From: Polynucleobacter sp. HIN7
GTDB taxonomy: Bacteria > Pseudomonadota > Gammaproteobacteria > Burkholderiales > Burkholderiaceae
DNA length: 64,000 nucleotides
Reading direction: 5' to 3'
Assembly (NCBI RefSeq): GCF_030297595.1
Contig: NZ_AP028138.1
Location: forward strand, 434,001 to 498,000
Below the pieces are notes generated by a model, which was given only the letters and a program-made list of their open reading frames with translations, was not told where the DNA came from and did no database searches. Shown one piece after another: positions 28,419-37,294 of this stretch (the stretch's first letter is position 1; the number at the start of each line of letters is the position of its first letter). Made by a program: the position numbers and the translations under genes.

Positions 28419-29168
28419 ATGAAGGTTTTGGTCGCAGTCAAGCGAGTGGTCGATTACAACGTGAAGGTCCGGGTCAAATCGGATCAATCGGGGGTAGACA
28501 TTGCGAATGTCAAAATGAGCATGAATCCCTTTGATGAAATTGCTGTTGAGGAGGCGGTTCGACTCAAAGAGGCAGGCCTTGTTACAGAAATTCTTGCTTT
28601 TTCAGCAGGCCCCCAAGCATGCCAAGAGACCTTAAGAACTGCCTTGGCGATCGGTGCAGATCGTGCCATCTTATGCGAGACCGATATCGAATTACAGCCT
28701 TTAGCAGTTGCTAAATTACTTCAGGCAATCTATTCCAAAGAGCAGCCTCAGCTCATCATTATGGGTAAGCAGGCGATTGATGATGATAGTAATCAAACCG
28801 GCCAAATGTTAGCCGCCTTGCTCAATCTGCCCCAGGCAACATTTGCTTCTAAGGTAACAATTAGTAATGGGCAGGCATCGGTTACGCGTGAGGTAGATGG
28901 CGGCCTTGAGACCGTCGCAGTTTCTTTGCCTGCTGTGATTACGACCGATCTACGCTTAAATGAGCCGCGTTACGTCACTCTACCCAACATTATGAAAGCT
29001 AAGAAAAAGCAGTTGGATATCGTCAAGCCCGATGATCTAGGAATTGATATTACCCCACGGTTGAAAACCATTCGGGTCGAGGAGCCACCAAAGCGCTCAG
29101 CGGGTATCAAAGTGCCGGATGTAGCAACTTTGATTGATAAATTAAAAAACGAAGCAAAGGTACTGTAA
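28419..29168 (+). CDS. etfB: Electron transfer flavoprotein subunit beta
   Basis: A 249-residue AMP-binding subunit of ETF, which passes electrons from acyl-CoA and other flavin dehydrogenases to the quinone pool. The start [19 protein letters not shown] and the signature [12 protein letters not shown] are typical, as is the recognition loop. AAAAGG lies ahead of the ATG; a TAAAAT further upstream may be its -10. The stop overlaps the etfA ATG by one base. No dehydrogenase partner gene is adjacent. Confidence 0.95.
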   Translation: MKVLVAVKRVVDYNVKVRVKSDQSGVDIANVKMSMNPFDEIAVEEAVRLKEAGLVTEILAFSAGPQACQETLRTALAIGADRAILCETDIELQPLAVAKLLQAIYSKEQPQLIIMGKQAIDDDSNQTGQMLAALLNLPQATFASKVTISNGQASVTREVDGGLETVAVSLPAVITTDLRLNEPRYVTLPNIMKAKKKQLDIVKPDDLGIDITPRLKTIRVEEPPKRSAGIKVPDVATLIDKLKNEAKVL

Positions 29169-30097
29169 TGGCTGCACTGGTTCTCGCTGAGTACGATCAG
29201 CAATCATTAAAAATGGCCACGCATCATGCGGTAAGCGCTGCTAAGCAATGCGCCAACGTAGTCGATATTTTGGTAGTGGGCCATGATGTAGATGCGATAG
29301 TCCAGGAAGCCAGCAAGATTGAGGGGGTTGGGAAGGTTCTCTCTGCCAATGCAACTCATTTTGCGAATCAGTTGCCGGAGGCAGTTGCGGAGCAAATTCT
29401 TGCCCTAGCCCCAAACTATGACTATTTTTTAGCACCTGCGACGGCACATGGTAAGAGTGTGATGCCCCGGGTTGCGGCCAAGCTGGACGTTGCCCAGCTC
29501 TCCGATATCACTAAGGTTGTGTCCGCCGATCAATTTGAGCGTCCCATTTATGCGGGGAACGCAATTGCAACGGTTCAAACGATTGACCCTAAAAAAGTGA
29601 TTACGGTACGAACCACGAATTTTGATCCTGCCGGGACTGGCGGATCATGCTCAATCGAATCAATCTCTCCAGTACAGCCATTTACTGCCAGTCAATTTGT
29701 AGGTCGCGAGTTAACCAAATCAGACCGCCCTGAGTTGGCTGCCGCAAAAATTATTGTTTCTGGGGGTCGTGGGCTTGGCTCTGCCGAGAAATACCAAGAG
29801 TTGATTGAGCCCCTAGCCGATAAGCTTGGCGCTGCCTTGGGAGCTTCGCGTGCTGCCGTGGATGCTGGTTATGTGCCCAATGATTATCAAGTAGGTCAAA
29901 CTGGAAAAATTGTAGCCCCTCAGCTTTATATTGCAGTGGGGATCTCTGGGGCAATCCAGCATCTTGCTGGCATGAAAGACTCTAAAGTCATTGTGGCGAT
30001 TAACAAAGATCCAGATGCACCGATCTTTGGGGTCGCCGACTACGGACTCGTAGGTGATTTGTTTACTCTGGTACCCGAGTTAACTGCCTCGATCTAA
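29168..30097 (+). CDS. etfA: Electron transfer flavoprotein subunit alpha
   Basis: A 309-residue FAD-binding subunit of ETF. The C-terminal FAD domain shows [35 protein letters not shown] and [15 protein letters not shown], as in all ETF-alpha. N-terminal domain I is of normal length. Start overlaps etfB (TAATG). A terminator follows inside the end of the convergent gene. Confidence 0.95.
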   Translation: MAALVLAEYDQQSLKMATHHAVSAAKQCANVVDILVVGHDVDAIVQEASKIEGVGKVLSANATHFANQLPEAVAEQILALAPNYDYFLAPATAHGKSVMPRVAAKLDVAQLSDITKVVSADQFERPIYAGNAIATVQTIDPKKVITVRTTNFDPAGTGGSCSIESISPVQPFTASQFVGRELTKSDRPELAAAKIIVSGGRGLGSAEKYQELIEPLADKLGAALGASRAAVDAGYVPNDYQVGQTGKIVAPQLYIAVGISGAIQHLAGMKDSKVIVAINKDPDAPIFGVADYGLVGDLFTLVPELTASI

Positions 30098-30122
30098 GCT
30101 CAACTTATTGACTGAGCTTTTT
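30096..30122 (+). terminator. Rho-independent terminator after etfA
   Basis: AGCTCA and TGAGCT form a 6-bp stem with a 10-nt loop, followed by a T-run. It starts at the etfA stop and lies inside the last codons of the convergent gene at 30105-30560. Confidence 0.7.
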
Positions 30123-30560
30123 GGCCTCTTCAATTTGGTAGATGAAGAATTGTTCAAAGCCAATAGCCAGAAAGCTCATCATGACCCCTGCGCCAATCAC
30201 CAACGAGAGGATTACGCAAATTACGACAGGCCAACCCGATTCCGTTTTTTGTTTGCCTTGAAAGGAAGCATTAAATTGCGCATCCCATTTCTCATCGGGA
30301 CGTAATCCAAAAACAATCGTACTTAACCAACTTGCTTCTAAGGCAATAAACCCAAGAATAATTAACACCCAGGCTGCCGCAGAGGATTCTGGACTTGTGT
30401 TTAAGAGCATAAAACCCAGAATGCCCGCGATTAGGGATGCAAGCTGGATCCACCCCCAAAAACTTTTGATACCGAGCAAATAAAAGCAATTCAATCCAGT
30501 TCCAGGAAGAAATAGCCCCAGTGCAGAGAATGTTAATTTGGACCGAAATGGGGTGCTCAT
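30105..30560 (-). CDS. Hypothetical four-helix membrane protein
   Basis: A 151-residue protein with four predicted membrane segments (about 10-30, 33-52, 63-82 and 108-128). It is not recognised. Its second half, ASWLSTIVFGLRPDEKWDAQFN, and the last helix suggest an inner-membrane protein with short cytoplasmic loops. The start overlaps the stop of the META-domain lipoprotein gene by 4 nt (ATGA), so the two are made together. Its 3' end is crossed by the etfA terminator. Confidence 0.6.
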   Translation of the reverse strand: MSTPFRSKLTFSALGLFLPGTGLNCFYLLGIKSFWGWIQLASLIAGILGFMLLNTSPESSAAAWVLIILGFIALEASWLSTIVFGLRPDEKWDAQFNASFQGKQKTESGWPVVICVILSLVIGAGVMMSFLAIGFEQFFIYQIEEAKKLSQ

Positions 30561-31021
30561 GGATTAGTTCGTTGAATTAAATTAAAGCCCAATACTTCGC
30601 GGTTGGGTCCAATGATAAGTAAATAATTACCATCGCGTGCAATGCTTCGGTAATCCCGCAGCAAATATAAGAAATCGCGTTCAATATCCTCTCGATTGGA
30701 AGCGCAGGCCATACGAGTAGTGGCGATCTGGTTGATCTCAAAACCTCGAGGATCCTCGATAATTTGTGCAGTGAAGCGATTGCAGCCGCTATAACCACTC
30801 ATGCGACCCTGACTAAATTGCAAACTAATTTTTGGCCCACCATCACTGGGCATCGAGCGAAGGCGAACCTCACCCATACTGTTTGGTGGCATATTCCAGC
30901 GATTTAGTTCCCATTGAGTGCCAACCAGTTCAGAGTAGGGCGGGGTCGTTTTCCCGGGACACGGCGGCACTATATTGGCGCAAGCAATCAAAAAAATTGG
31001 GGTTGCACTAATGAGTCTCAT
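30557..31021 (-). CDS. META-domain lipoprotein (HslJ-like)
   Basis: A 154-residue lipoprotein: the signal MRLISATPIFLIAC ends in a lipobox LIAC with the modified cysteine at 14. The body fits the META/HslJ fold, with LVGTQWEL, a SGYSGCNRF strand holding a conserved glycine-cysteine-asparagine, and a TRMAC segment near the end of the fold. HslJ-type proteins are outer-membrane or periplasmic and linked to stress tolerance, exact function unknown. The frame continues 72 codons upstream, but a GAGAGGG ribosome site and the lipobox fix the start at 31021. Confidence 0.75.
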   Translation of the reverse strand: MRLISATPIFLIACANIVPPCPGKTTPPYSELVGTQWELNRWNMPPNSMGEVRLRSMPSDGGPKISLQFSQGRMSGYSGCNRFTAQIIEDPRGFEINQIATTRMACASNREDIERDFLYLLRDYRSIARDGNYLLIIGPNREVLGFNLIQRTNP

Positions 31022-31257
31022 TAGCCCTCTCTTAGGTTGCGAGACACCTGCTACAGGATTATTTATATAAGCCTTTGATTTAAATGTATATTTATTGGTC
31101 ACAGTCAATAATCTTTGGTGAAGTGATGGAGTTTTTAGAGCATTTCGTCTAGAATATGAGGTTTTCTGCGATCGTCGCACTCGTTGGTCAAAAACCCTTT
31201 TGAGCGAAGACGATTCAGTCAACCATTTTGTAATCATTTGATTTTAAGGAAATACCT

Positions 31258-31503
31258 ATGGTCGTCATTCGACTTGCCCGCGGCGGTTCTAAAAAGCGCC
31301 CTTTTTTTAGCATCGTTGCTACCGACAAACGCAATCGTCGCGACTCGAACTTCATCGAGCGTTTGGGTTACTTTAATCCCCAAGCTTCTGAAAAAGAGCA
31401 GGCAATGCGCCTTTCTCAAGACCGTTTAACTTATTGGTCTGGCGTTGGTGCGCAAATTTCGCCAACCGTAAAGCGTTTGATCAAGGATCACCCAGCGGCC
31501 TAA
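31258..31503 (+). CDS. rpsP: 30S ribosomal protein S16
   Basis: An 81-residue small-subunit protein needed for 30S assembly. The sequence [16 protein letters not shown] matches S16, including [12 protein letters not shown] and [16 protein letters not shown] before the ATG fixes the start. It begins the conserved rpsP-rimM-trmD-rplS run. The 236-nt gap upstream has only the promoter regions for this gene and for the divergent lipoprotein. Confidence 0.97.
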   Translation: MVVIRLARGGSKKRPFFSIVATDKRNRRDSNFIERLGYFNPQASEKEQAMRLSQDRLTYWSGVGAQISPTVKRLIKDHPAA

Positions 31504-31511
31504 TCTTGGCC

Positions 31512-32066
31512 ATGACTGAAGGGGGAGTGGTGAGCGGTCATCAACCCCCCTCTGATTTGATTGATTTGGGTATCGTCTACGATGCCCAGGGTCTAAAAGG
31601 CCACATCAAAGTCCGTCCCTATTCCCCTGACCCAATCGCCCTCTTGGCGTGCAAGGAGGCTTATTTGAGGGGCCCTCACTCAGCCGCATCCCCCGCTGTT
31701 TATCGTGTACATAGTGCAAAAATTCATTCTGGCTTCGTGGTGATGCTTTTGGATGGTATTTGTGATCGAGATGCTGCGTTAGCCCTCAAGGGCCAGACGG
31801 TTTTGCTACCAAGAAAGGCATTTCCAGTGCCTGAGCAAGATGCCTATTACTGGGTCGATTTGATTGGCTGCGAAGTCTATAACGAGCAAGGAGTTCACCT
31901 GGGCATGATTGAGGATATGGCCGAGTTTGGGGCTCATCCAGTCATGACGATTGGCAGTGAGCTGGTTCCTTTTGTCCCTGCAATTGTGAAATCAGTTGAG
32001 CTGAGGTCAGCAGAACTTCCATTAGGCAAAGTTGTAGTGGATTGGCAGCCCAACTGGAGTGAATGA
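31512..32066 (+). CDS. rimM: Ribosome maturation factor
   Basis: A 184-residue protein aiding 16S rRNA 3'-domain folding. It has the RimM core (VYDAQGLKGHIKVRPYS), then the PRC-barrel part (YYWVDLIGCEVYNEQGVHLG) and VPFVPAIVKSVEL. The longer in-frame start at 31434 lies within rpsP and is rejected; the ATG at 31512 is just after rpsP. Its stop overlaps the trmD ATG by 4 nt. Confidence 0.93.
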   Translation: MTEGGVVSGHQPPSDLIDLGIVYDAQGLKGHIKVRPYSPDPIALLACKEAYLRGPHSAASPAVYRVHSAKIHSGFVVMLLDGICDRDAALALKGQTVLLPRKAFPVPEQDAYYWVDLIGCEVYNEQGVHLGMIEDMAEFGAHPVMTIGSELVPFVPAIVKSVELRSAELPLGKVVVDWQPNWSE

Positions 32067-32836
32067 GCATGGATTCAACCAAGATGGATTTTGATGTGTT
32101 GACGCTCTTTCCAGAGATGTTTGCTGCTCTCACGCAATATGGGGTGACCGGCCGCGCCTGTGAGCAAAGGCTAACTTCTGTAACTACCTGGAATATCAGA
32201 GATTTTTCTGAGGATTCTCGAAAAACGGTCGATGATCGGGCTTATGGTGGTGGCCCTGGTATGGTAATGATGGCCAAACCCCTAGATTCTTGTCTTGAGG
32301 CTGTGGGGCGCTCCCACCTTAATCGAGGGATTAATCCTGGGCCGGTTTGTTTATTAAGTCCCCAAGGAGAGCCATTTTCACAAAAGTTAGCGACAGATAT
32401 CATCAGTTATCGACAATTAACCCTAATTTGTGGTCGGTATGAAGCTATTGATCAACGTTTTATTGATGACAAAGTGGATTTTGAGATCTCAATCGGTGAT
32501 TTTGTGGTTTCGGGGGGCGAGTTGCCCGCTATGATCCTCATGGATGCCGTAATCCGTTTAATTCCGGGGGCTTTAGGGGATGAAGACTCTGCTCTACAAG
32601 ATAGCTTTATGAATGGCCTTTTGGACCATCCCCACTACACCCGTCCAGAGGTTTATGGAAATAAATCGGTGCCAGACGTGCTTTTGGGCGGACATCACGC
32701 TAAAATAGTAGATTGGCGTCGGCAAAAGTCTTTGGAGCTGACGTTCAAGCGCCGCCCAGATCTCATCATCAAAGCGCGTGCAAATGGGTTGCTGAGCCCG
32801 AAGGACGAAGCGTTTTTAAAGACGCTTAAACCCTAA
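32063..32836 (+). CDS. trmD: tRNA (guanine-N1)-methyltransferase
   Basis: A 257-residue SPOUT-fold methyltransferase making m1G37 in tRNA, which prevents frameshifting. DVLTLFPEMF, the deep-knot DFVVSGGELPAM and the YGGGPGMVMM active-site loop are clear. Start options are 32063 (overlapping rimM), 32069 and 32084; the first is listed on coupling grounds, the last is closest to the family start. Confidence 0.95.
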   Translation: MSMDSTKMDFDVLTLFPEMFAALTQYGVTGRACEQRLTSVTTWNIRDFSEDSRKTVDDRAYGGGPGMVMMAKPLDSCLEAVGRSHLNRGINPGPVCLLSPQGEPFSQKLATDIISYRQLTLICGRYEAIDQRFIDDKVDFEISIGDFVVSGGELPAMILMDAVIRLIPGALGDEDSALQDSFMNGLLDHPHYTRPEVYGNKSVPDVLLGGHHAKIVDWRRQKSLELTFKRRPDLIIKARANGLLSPKDEAFLKTLKP

Positions 32837-32920
32837 AAGCTTGGCAAAAATTGAACTGCATCCTCTATTGAGTCCACCTATATGTGGGATTAACGTCAAT
32901 ACGATGCCAAAGGAGTTGAA

Positions 32921-33319
32921 ATGAATTTGATTCAAACGATTGAGCAAGAAGAAATTGCTCGCCTAACTGCCAACAAAACGATTCCAAGTTTTGCTCCTGG
33001 CGATACCGTTGTTGTCAGCGTCAATGTTGTTGAGGGTAACCGTAAACGCGCTCAGGCATTTGAGGGTGTGGTGATTGCCAAACGTAATCGCGGTCTTAAT
33101 TCCAGCTTCATTGTTCGTAAGATTTCATCGGGTGAGGGTGTTGAGCGTACATTCCAAACCTACTCACCATTGATTGCCAGTATTGAGGTGAAGCGTCGCG
33201 GTGATGTGCGTCGCGCCAAGTTGTATTATTTGCGTGATCGTTCTGGTAAGTCCGCGCGTATCAAAGAGAAGCTCACTGCCCGTGCTAAAGAGGTCGTTGC
33301 TGAGCAAAGCGCTGAGTAA
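32921..33319 (+). CDS. rplS: 50S ribosomal protein L19
   Basis: A 132-residue protein at the 30S-50S interface. It shows [20 protein letters not shown] and [31 protein letters not shown] precedes the ATG. The long C-terminal lysine/glutamate-rich tail is typical for betaproteobacteria. A strong terminator follows. Confidence 0.97.
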   Translation: MNLIQTIEQEEIARLTANKTIPSFAPGDTVVVSVNVVEGNRKRAQAFEGVVIAKRNRGLNSSFIVRKISSGEGVERTFQTYSPLIASIEVKRRGDVRRAKLYYLRDRSGKSARIKEKLTARAKEVVAEQSAE

Positions 33320-33339
33320 TTAATCTGATATCAGCAATC

Positions 33340-33362
33340 AAGGCGACTTCGGTCGCCTTTTT
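33340..33362 (+). terminator. Rho-independent terminator after rplS
   Basis: AAGGCGAC and GTCGCCTT form an 8-bp stem with a TTCG tetraloop, then a T-run. This ends the rpsP-rplS operon. Confidence 0.9.
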
Positions 33363-33378
33363 GTTTATTTAAATCACC

Positions 33379-33384
33379 TAAAAT
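33379..33384 (+). promoter_or_regulatory. Predicted -10 box, leaderless NUDIX gene start
   Basis: TAAAAT (5 of 6) ends exactly 6 nt before the ATG at 33391. There is no Shine-Dalgarno. Right after the rplS terminator, this is the only obvious place for a promoter for the NUDIX and CobD-like genes. Confidence 0.45.
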
Positions 33385-33390
33385 GATGGC

Positions 33391-34122
33391 ATGGTTCATT
33401 CATCCACATCCATCAAAAAGAGCTTAGCTGCTCCACCGAGTTTTAATCCGCGAAGGGTGCCAATTGCGCATCGCTGCGAGGATCAAGCGCGGGTGGCTGA
33501 GCATCTGTTTGATGCCAAGGCCCTACGAAGGCATTTTGCTGCTCCACCGGCCTGGACTCCTGAAATTACCGATGAAAATCGGCATGTGATCGCCAGTGAC
33601 ATCATTGCGCAACGCGAGGCAGAGGGCTTGATCACAGAAGCCGCTATTTTGTTAGCACTTGTGATGCAGCCAAACGGTTTAAATGTTCTCTTAACTCAGC
33701 GAACCGATCATTTGCATGATCATGCCGGGCAAATTAGCTTTCCAGGTGGTCGAAAAGATCATGCCGATGAATCAATCATTTCCACTGCATTGCGCGAAAG
33801 TGAGGAAGAGATCGGCTTGTCCAGCGATCATATTGATGTGATTGGAACCATGCCGGAGTATTTGACCGTCTCTGGTTATCGGGTGACCCCCGTGGTTGCT
33901 CTGGTTGAGCCTCCTCGAGCATATCGACCAGATCCATTTGAAGTGGCGGATGTTTTTGAGGTTCCTCTACCATTTCTGATGAACCCAGCGAATCACGAGG
34001 TACGGGTGTGGCATAGTGATGAGGGCTCGCGACGGTTTTATGCCATTCCGTATGCGGATCGATTTATTTGGGGCGCTACTGCTGGAATGTTACGAAATCT
34101 ATATCATTTATTAAAAGCATGA
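33391..34122 (+). CDS. NUDIX hydrolase, probable CoA pyrophosphatase
   Basis: A 243-residue NUDIX protein. The Nudix box reads GGRKDHADESIISTALRES followed by EEEIGL, and it is preceded by LLTQRTDHLHDHAGQISFPGG, the motif of CoA pyrophosphatases (NudL). It has an N-terminal extension of about 70 residues with weaker similarity, as seen in other betaproteobacteria. CoA or acyl-CoA diphosphate cleavage is likely but the substrate is inferred. The stop overlaps the CobD-like start by 4 nt (ATGA). Confidence 0.88.
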   Translation: MVHSSTSIKKSLAAPPSFNPRRVPIAHRCEDQARVAEHLFDAKALRRHFAAPPAWTPEITDENRHVIASDIIAQREAEGLITEAAILLALVMQPNGLNVLLTQRTDHLHDHAGQISFPGGRKDHADESIISTALRESEEEIGLSSDHIDVIGTMPEYLTVSGYRVTPVVALVEPPRAYRPDPFEVADVFEVPLPFLMNPANHEVRVWHSDEGSRRFYAIPYADRFIWGATAGMLRNLYHLLKA

Positions 34123-35075
34123 CCTTTTTCTCTATTCTTTTCGCTCTCATTGCCGAGCAATACCGGCCCGTTACCGCATCGCATTGGATTCGGAGAATGA
34201 GTGCCGCATGGCTCGATTGGGTCGCTAAAGAGTTTGGTGGCAAATCCGAGCAGGGTGCAACACCTGTGGGCGCCCGCTTAGCCTGCTTAGTTGGATTTGG
34301 CTTACCAACGGTATTGGTATTCGCAGTCTATGTATTTGCATACATCGTGAACCCACTGTTAGCATTTGTATGGAACATCATCGTCGTGTATCTGTTCTTC
34401 GGTTTTAGGCAATTTAGCCACTCCTTTACCGAAGTGCATGAGGCAATTCAAAACCATGATCTACCTGCTGCGCGGCAAGCACTGCAAGCGTGGGTGGGTG
34501 ATGAGTTTGATACCTCACATCTATCTGAAAGCGAAATCATCGCGATTGCTCTCGAGCGAGCTATTATTGGGGCTCATCGCCACGTATTTGGGGTATTTTT
34601 CTGGTTCTTAATGCCCATTGGCCCCGCTGGAGTCGTTTTGTACCGACTGGCAGATAAGGCGAGTAAGCGTTGGGAGAGCTTTGGTTTGAATTTATCTGAG
34701 GCCGCTAAACATTTCTTCTTCATATTGGATTGGGTCCCTGTCCGACTCAGCGCAATCAGCTTTGCGATTGTAGGCAACTTTGAGGATGCGATTTATGCCT
34801 GGCGGAACTTAACCGGTAAGTGGGCAGATCCACTCTCGGCTGTTCTCTTAGCATCAGGTAGTGGAGCACTAGGCGTTCGCTTGGGAGAGCCTCTGCGGGA
34901 GCCAACCAGCGATGAGGCATTGGCAAGAGCTGAAGCAGGTGAGCCGCCGATTTACGAAATCGGTCATGAGCCTAGCGAGCGATCCATGCGCTCGGCAATC
35001 GGTCTGGTGTGGCGGGCCCTTATCGTTTGTATGGTGGTTTTAGCAATGTTGACCATCGCTCTTTGGCTGGGCTAA
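34119..35075 (+). CDS. CobD/CbiB-AmpE-like membrane protein
   Basis: A 318-residue protein with about four or five membrane helices. It has the fold of CobD/CbiB and AmpE (MTFFSILFALIAEQYRP at the start; ERAIIGAHRHVFGVFFWFL and LADKASKRWESFGL in the middle). Betaproteobacteria often carry this orphan without cobalamin genes; function unknown, and a role in cobinamide synthesis is not supported by context. It is coupled to the NUDIX gene, and its last 56 bp overlap the convergent rsgA. Confidence 0.7.
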   Translation: MTFFSILFALIAEQYRPVTASHWIRRMSAAWLDWVAKEFGGKSEQGATPVGARLACLVGFGLPTVLVFAVYVFAYIVNPLLAFVWNIIVVYLFFGFRQFSHSFTEVHEAIQNHDLPAARQALQAWVGDEFDTSHLSESEIIAIALERAIIGAHRHVFGVFFWFLMPIGPAGVVLYRLADKASKRWESFGLNLSEAAKHFFFILDWVPVRLSAISFAIVGNFEDAIYAWRNLTGKWADPLSAVLLASGSGALGVRLGEPLREPTSDEALARAEAGEPPIYEIGHEPSERSMRSAIGLVWRALIVCMVVLAMLTIALWLG

Positions 35076-36015
35076 TCCCCTGGATCTGAATATCTGCTGT
35101 TCTCGAGTCTGAGACCAGCTGTTTAAAAAGTGCTAAGCGCTCGCTCGCAATGACTCCTGCCAAGACGGCGGCTTGAACTGCACAATCAGGTTCATTATCG
35201 TGTTTGCAATTATGAAAGCGACACTGACCCAAATAGGGTTTGAACTCCCGAAAGGCATGTTGTAACTGACTCTCCGATACATGCGCAAGGCCAAATTCTT
35301 GAAAGCCTGGTGAGTCAATAATTGCTCCCAAACCATTTGCATCGCGACCCCATTCGGGTAGATCAAAATAGCGACAGGCTGTAGTGGTGTGTTTGCCACT
35401 ATCCAGTTTTTGAGAGTATTCCTGAGTGATAGCCGCTGCATTGGGGATCCAGGCATTTAGAAGCGTTGATTTACCCATTCCGGATTGGCCGACCAAAACC
35501 GATACTTTGCCCTTCAGGAGTGGCACAAGTGCGTCGAGCGATTGCGGATTCAATTTTGCAGAGACTTCATGCACTGCGTAACCCATCGATTTGTATGGGG
35601 CAAGCTGATCACGTGCCGCTTCAAGCCTATCGTGTAGGTCGCATTTGTTCAAAATGATATGAAGATCAATTTGACTCAGTTCAGCTGCAATCACTGCGCG
35701 TCCGAGAAGATCGGGCGAGAATGCGGGCGCGGTTGCCAAAACAATCAGTATCTGATCAACATTGGCAGCAATGCTTTTACTCTTAAATGCATCTGAGCGA
35801 TAGAGTAAATTCTTGCGCGGTTCGATTTCAAGGATACGGGCCTGATCCGCCGAAGTGCTCTCTAGAATCAAGCGATCGCCAACTGCCCCAAGGTGTTGTT
35901 TACCAGGAGCACTCACATGAATGAATGGCCCATGATGGGATCCATCAGCCTCAATCCGTTGCGCTAAGTAATGTCTGCCATACGAAGCGCTTAGAAGGGC
36001 ACGAAAAAGACCCAT
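35020..36015 (-). CDS. rsgA: Ribosome small-subunit-dependent GTPase A
   Basis: A 331-residue circularly permuted GTPase that helps 30S maturation. An OB domain is at the N-terminus; the permuted G motifs come in the order NKCDL, GQSGMGKSTLLN and DSPGFQEFG. A zinc finger follows with CRFHNCKHDNEPDC. It lies downstream of the M48 protease gene (gap 13 nt), so they may share a transcript. The end overlaps the CobD-like gene by 56 bp, tail to tail. Confidence 0.95.
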   Translation of the reverse strand: MGLFRALLSASYGRHYLAQRIEADGSHHGPFIHVSAPGKQHLGAVGDRLILESTSADQARILEIEPRKNLLYRSDAFKSKSIAANVDQILIVLATAPAFSPDLLGRAVIAAELSQIDLHIILNKCDLHDRLEAARDQLAPYKSMGYAVHEVSAKLNPQSLDALVPLLKGKVSVLVGQSGMGKSTLLNAWIPNAAAITQEYSQKLDSGKHTTTACRYFDLPEWGRDANGLGAIIDSPGFQEFGLAHVSESQLQHAFREFKPYLGQCRFHNCKHDNEPDCAVQAAVLAGVIASERLALFKQLVSDSRTADIQIQGISPAKERWSTLLKPPYKR

Positions 36016-36028
36016 TACCGAATATCAC

Positions 36029-37279
36029 TCATGCAAATCGCTGAAGATGCGCAATCCGCAATGGGGCGGGAGGGTGAGAACTATAGAAAGCCGTATAGAT
36101 TGGATCGGGTGTGAGGGTGGAAGCATTGTCTTGATACAGCTTCACCAAGGCAGAGATCAGGGCGCTTGCAGATGACTTCTGGGCTGCAAAATGATCTGCT
36201 TCGTATTCATGTTTACGCGAAGCAAGACTTCCCAGTGGCGTAAAAAAGAATCCAAATACAGGCGCTACCAACATAAAGAGGGCAAGAGCCAGACCACCGT
36301 TGTAACCATTGAGATCGGGGGTTACCCCCAATCCGAAATAGAACCAGGGTTGTGAACTAATCCATCCCAAAATAGCTAGCATTACAAAACTGAGAGCAAA
36401 TGAGATCAGTAAACGCTTACGGATATGTTGACGCTTGAAATGACCCAGCTCATGCGCTAGAACTGCTTCTACCTCTAAGGGCTCTAACTTTTCAATCAGG
36501 GTGTCAAAAAAGACAATACGCTTGGCTTTGCCGATACCCGTGAAATAAGCATTGCCATGGGCACTTCGTTTACTCCCATCCATGACAAAAAGACCTTGAC
36601 TAGCAAAGTCACAGCGTTTTAAGAGTTGCTCGATTTGGGTTTTTAGGGGGCCATCCTCGAGCGCCTTAAATTTGTTAAATAAGGGTGCGATTACCGTGGG
36701 AAAGAGCCATAGCAGTAGGGCGTTGAATAGTGTCCAAACTACCCATGTCCACAACCACCAATAAGTGCCACTAGTGGCCATAAGCTCGAGAACTAACCAT
36801 AAGAGCGGTAAACCAAGCGCAGCCGCCAAGGCAATTCCTTTGAAGGTATCCAGCCAAAAGAGGCGCGGGGTCATGCGATTAAAGCCAAAGGCTGCTTCAA
36901 TCCCAAATTGTTTTTTCCAGGTAAAAGGTAAGTCTAATATACCGGAAATGAAGGCCAGAGAAACTAAAAGAAGGATTTGCTGGGTAATGCCTGGTCCCAC
37001 TAAGCTCAAGAGCGTTTGATTAAGCCACTCCAAGCCACCCAGCAAGGTAAAGCCGATCAACACAAATGCACCAAAGGCATTTTCGAGAAGACCTAAGCGT
37101 AATTTAGCAATCGTGTAATCAGCTGCTTTTTGATGATCAGCCAAAGAAACTCGCGAAGCAAATTCATTCGGTACACTAGCGCGGTGGAGGGCGACATGGC
37201 GTATTTGTCGCATGGCCAACCAGTGGCGCATACCAACGCTTAGCAGTAGGGCGGCAATGAAGATCAATGTAAAGGTCAT
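36029..37279 (-). CDS. M48 family membrane metalloprotease (Ste24-like)
   Basis: A 416-residue zinc endopeptidase of the inner membrane, like the eukaryotic CAAX protease Ste24. The zinc motif is [13 protein letters not shown], with the third ligand in HEYEADHFA. Seven or so membrane helices surround the active site. The start at 37279 is preferred over a possible 37315 start because that would overlap the divergent orn gene, and because a perfect -10 lies 6 nt before the ATG. Confidence 0.9.
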   Translation of the reverse strand: MTFTLIFIAALLLSVGMRHWLAMRQIRHVALHRASVPNEFASRVSLADHQKAADYTIAKLRLGLLENAFGAFVLIGFTLLGGLEWLNQTLLSLVGPGITQQILLLVSLAFISGILDLPFTWKKQFGIEAAFGFNRMTPRLFWLDTFKGIALAAALGLPLLWLVLELMATSGTYWWLWTWVVWTLFNALLLWLFPTVIAPLFNKFKALEDGPLKTQIEQLLKRCDFASQGLFVMDGSKRSAHGNAYFTGIGKAKRIVFFDTLIEKLEPLEVEAVLAHELGHFKRQHIRKRLLISFALSFVMLAILGWISSQPWFYFGLGVTPDLNGYNGGLALALFMLVAPVFGFFFTPLGSLASRKHEYEADHFAAQKSSASALISALVKLYQDNASTLTPDPIYTAFYSSHPPAPLRIAHLQRFA

Positions 37280-37294
37280 GAAAGTATTATAGAG
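37280..37294. promoter_or_regulatory. 15-bp divergent promoter region, M48 protease/orn
   Basis: Only 15 bp separate the ATGs. On the minus strand TATAAT (37286-37291) ends 6 nt before the M48 ATG; on the plus strand TATTAT (37285-37290) ends 4 nt before the orn ATG. The two boxes almost coincide. Any -35 would lie in the opposite gene's coding sequence; none is obvious. Confidence 0.5.

Noticed and set aside
31022-31237. N-terminal extension of the META lipoprotein
   Set aside because: The extension would bury the lipobox signal; a good ribosome site and ATG at 31021 define the true start.
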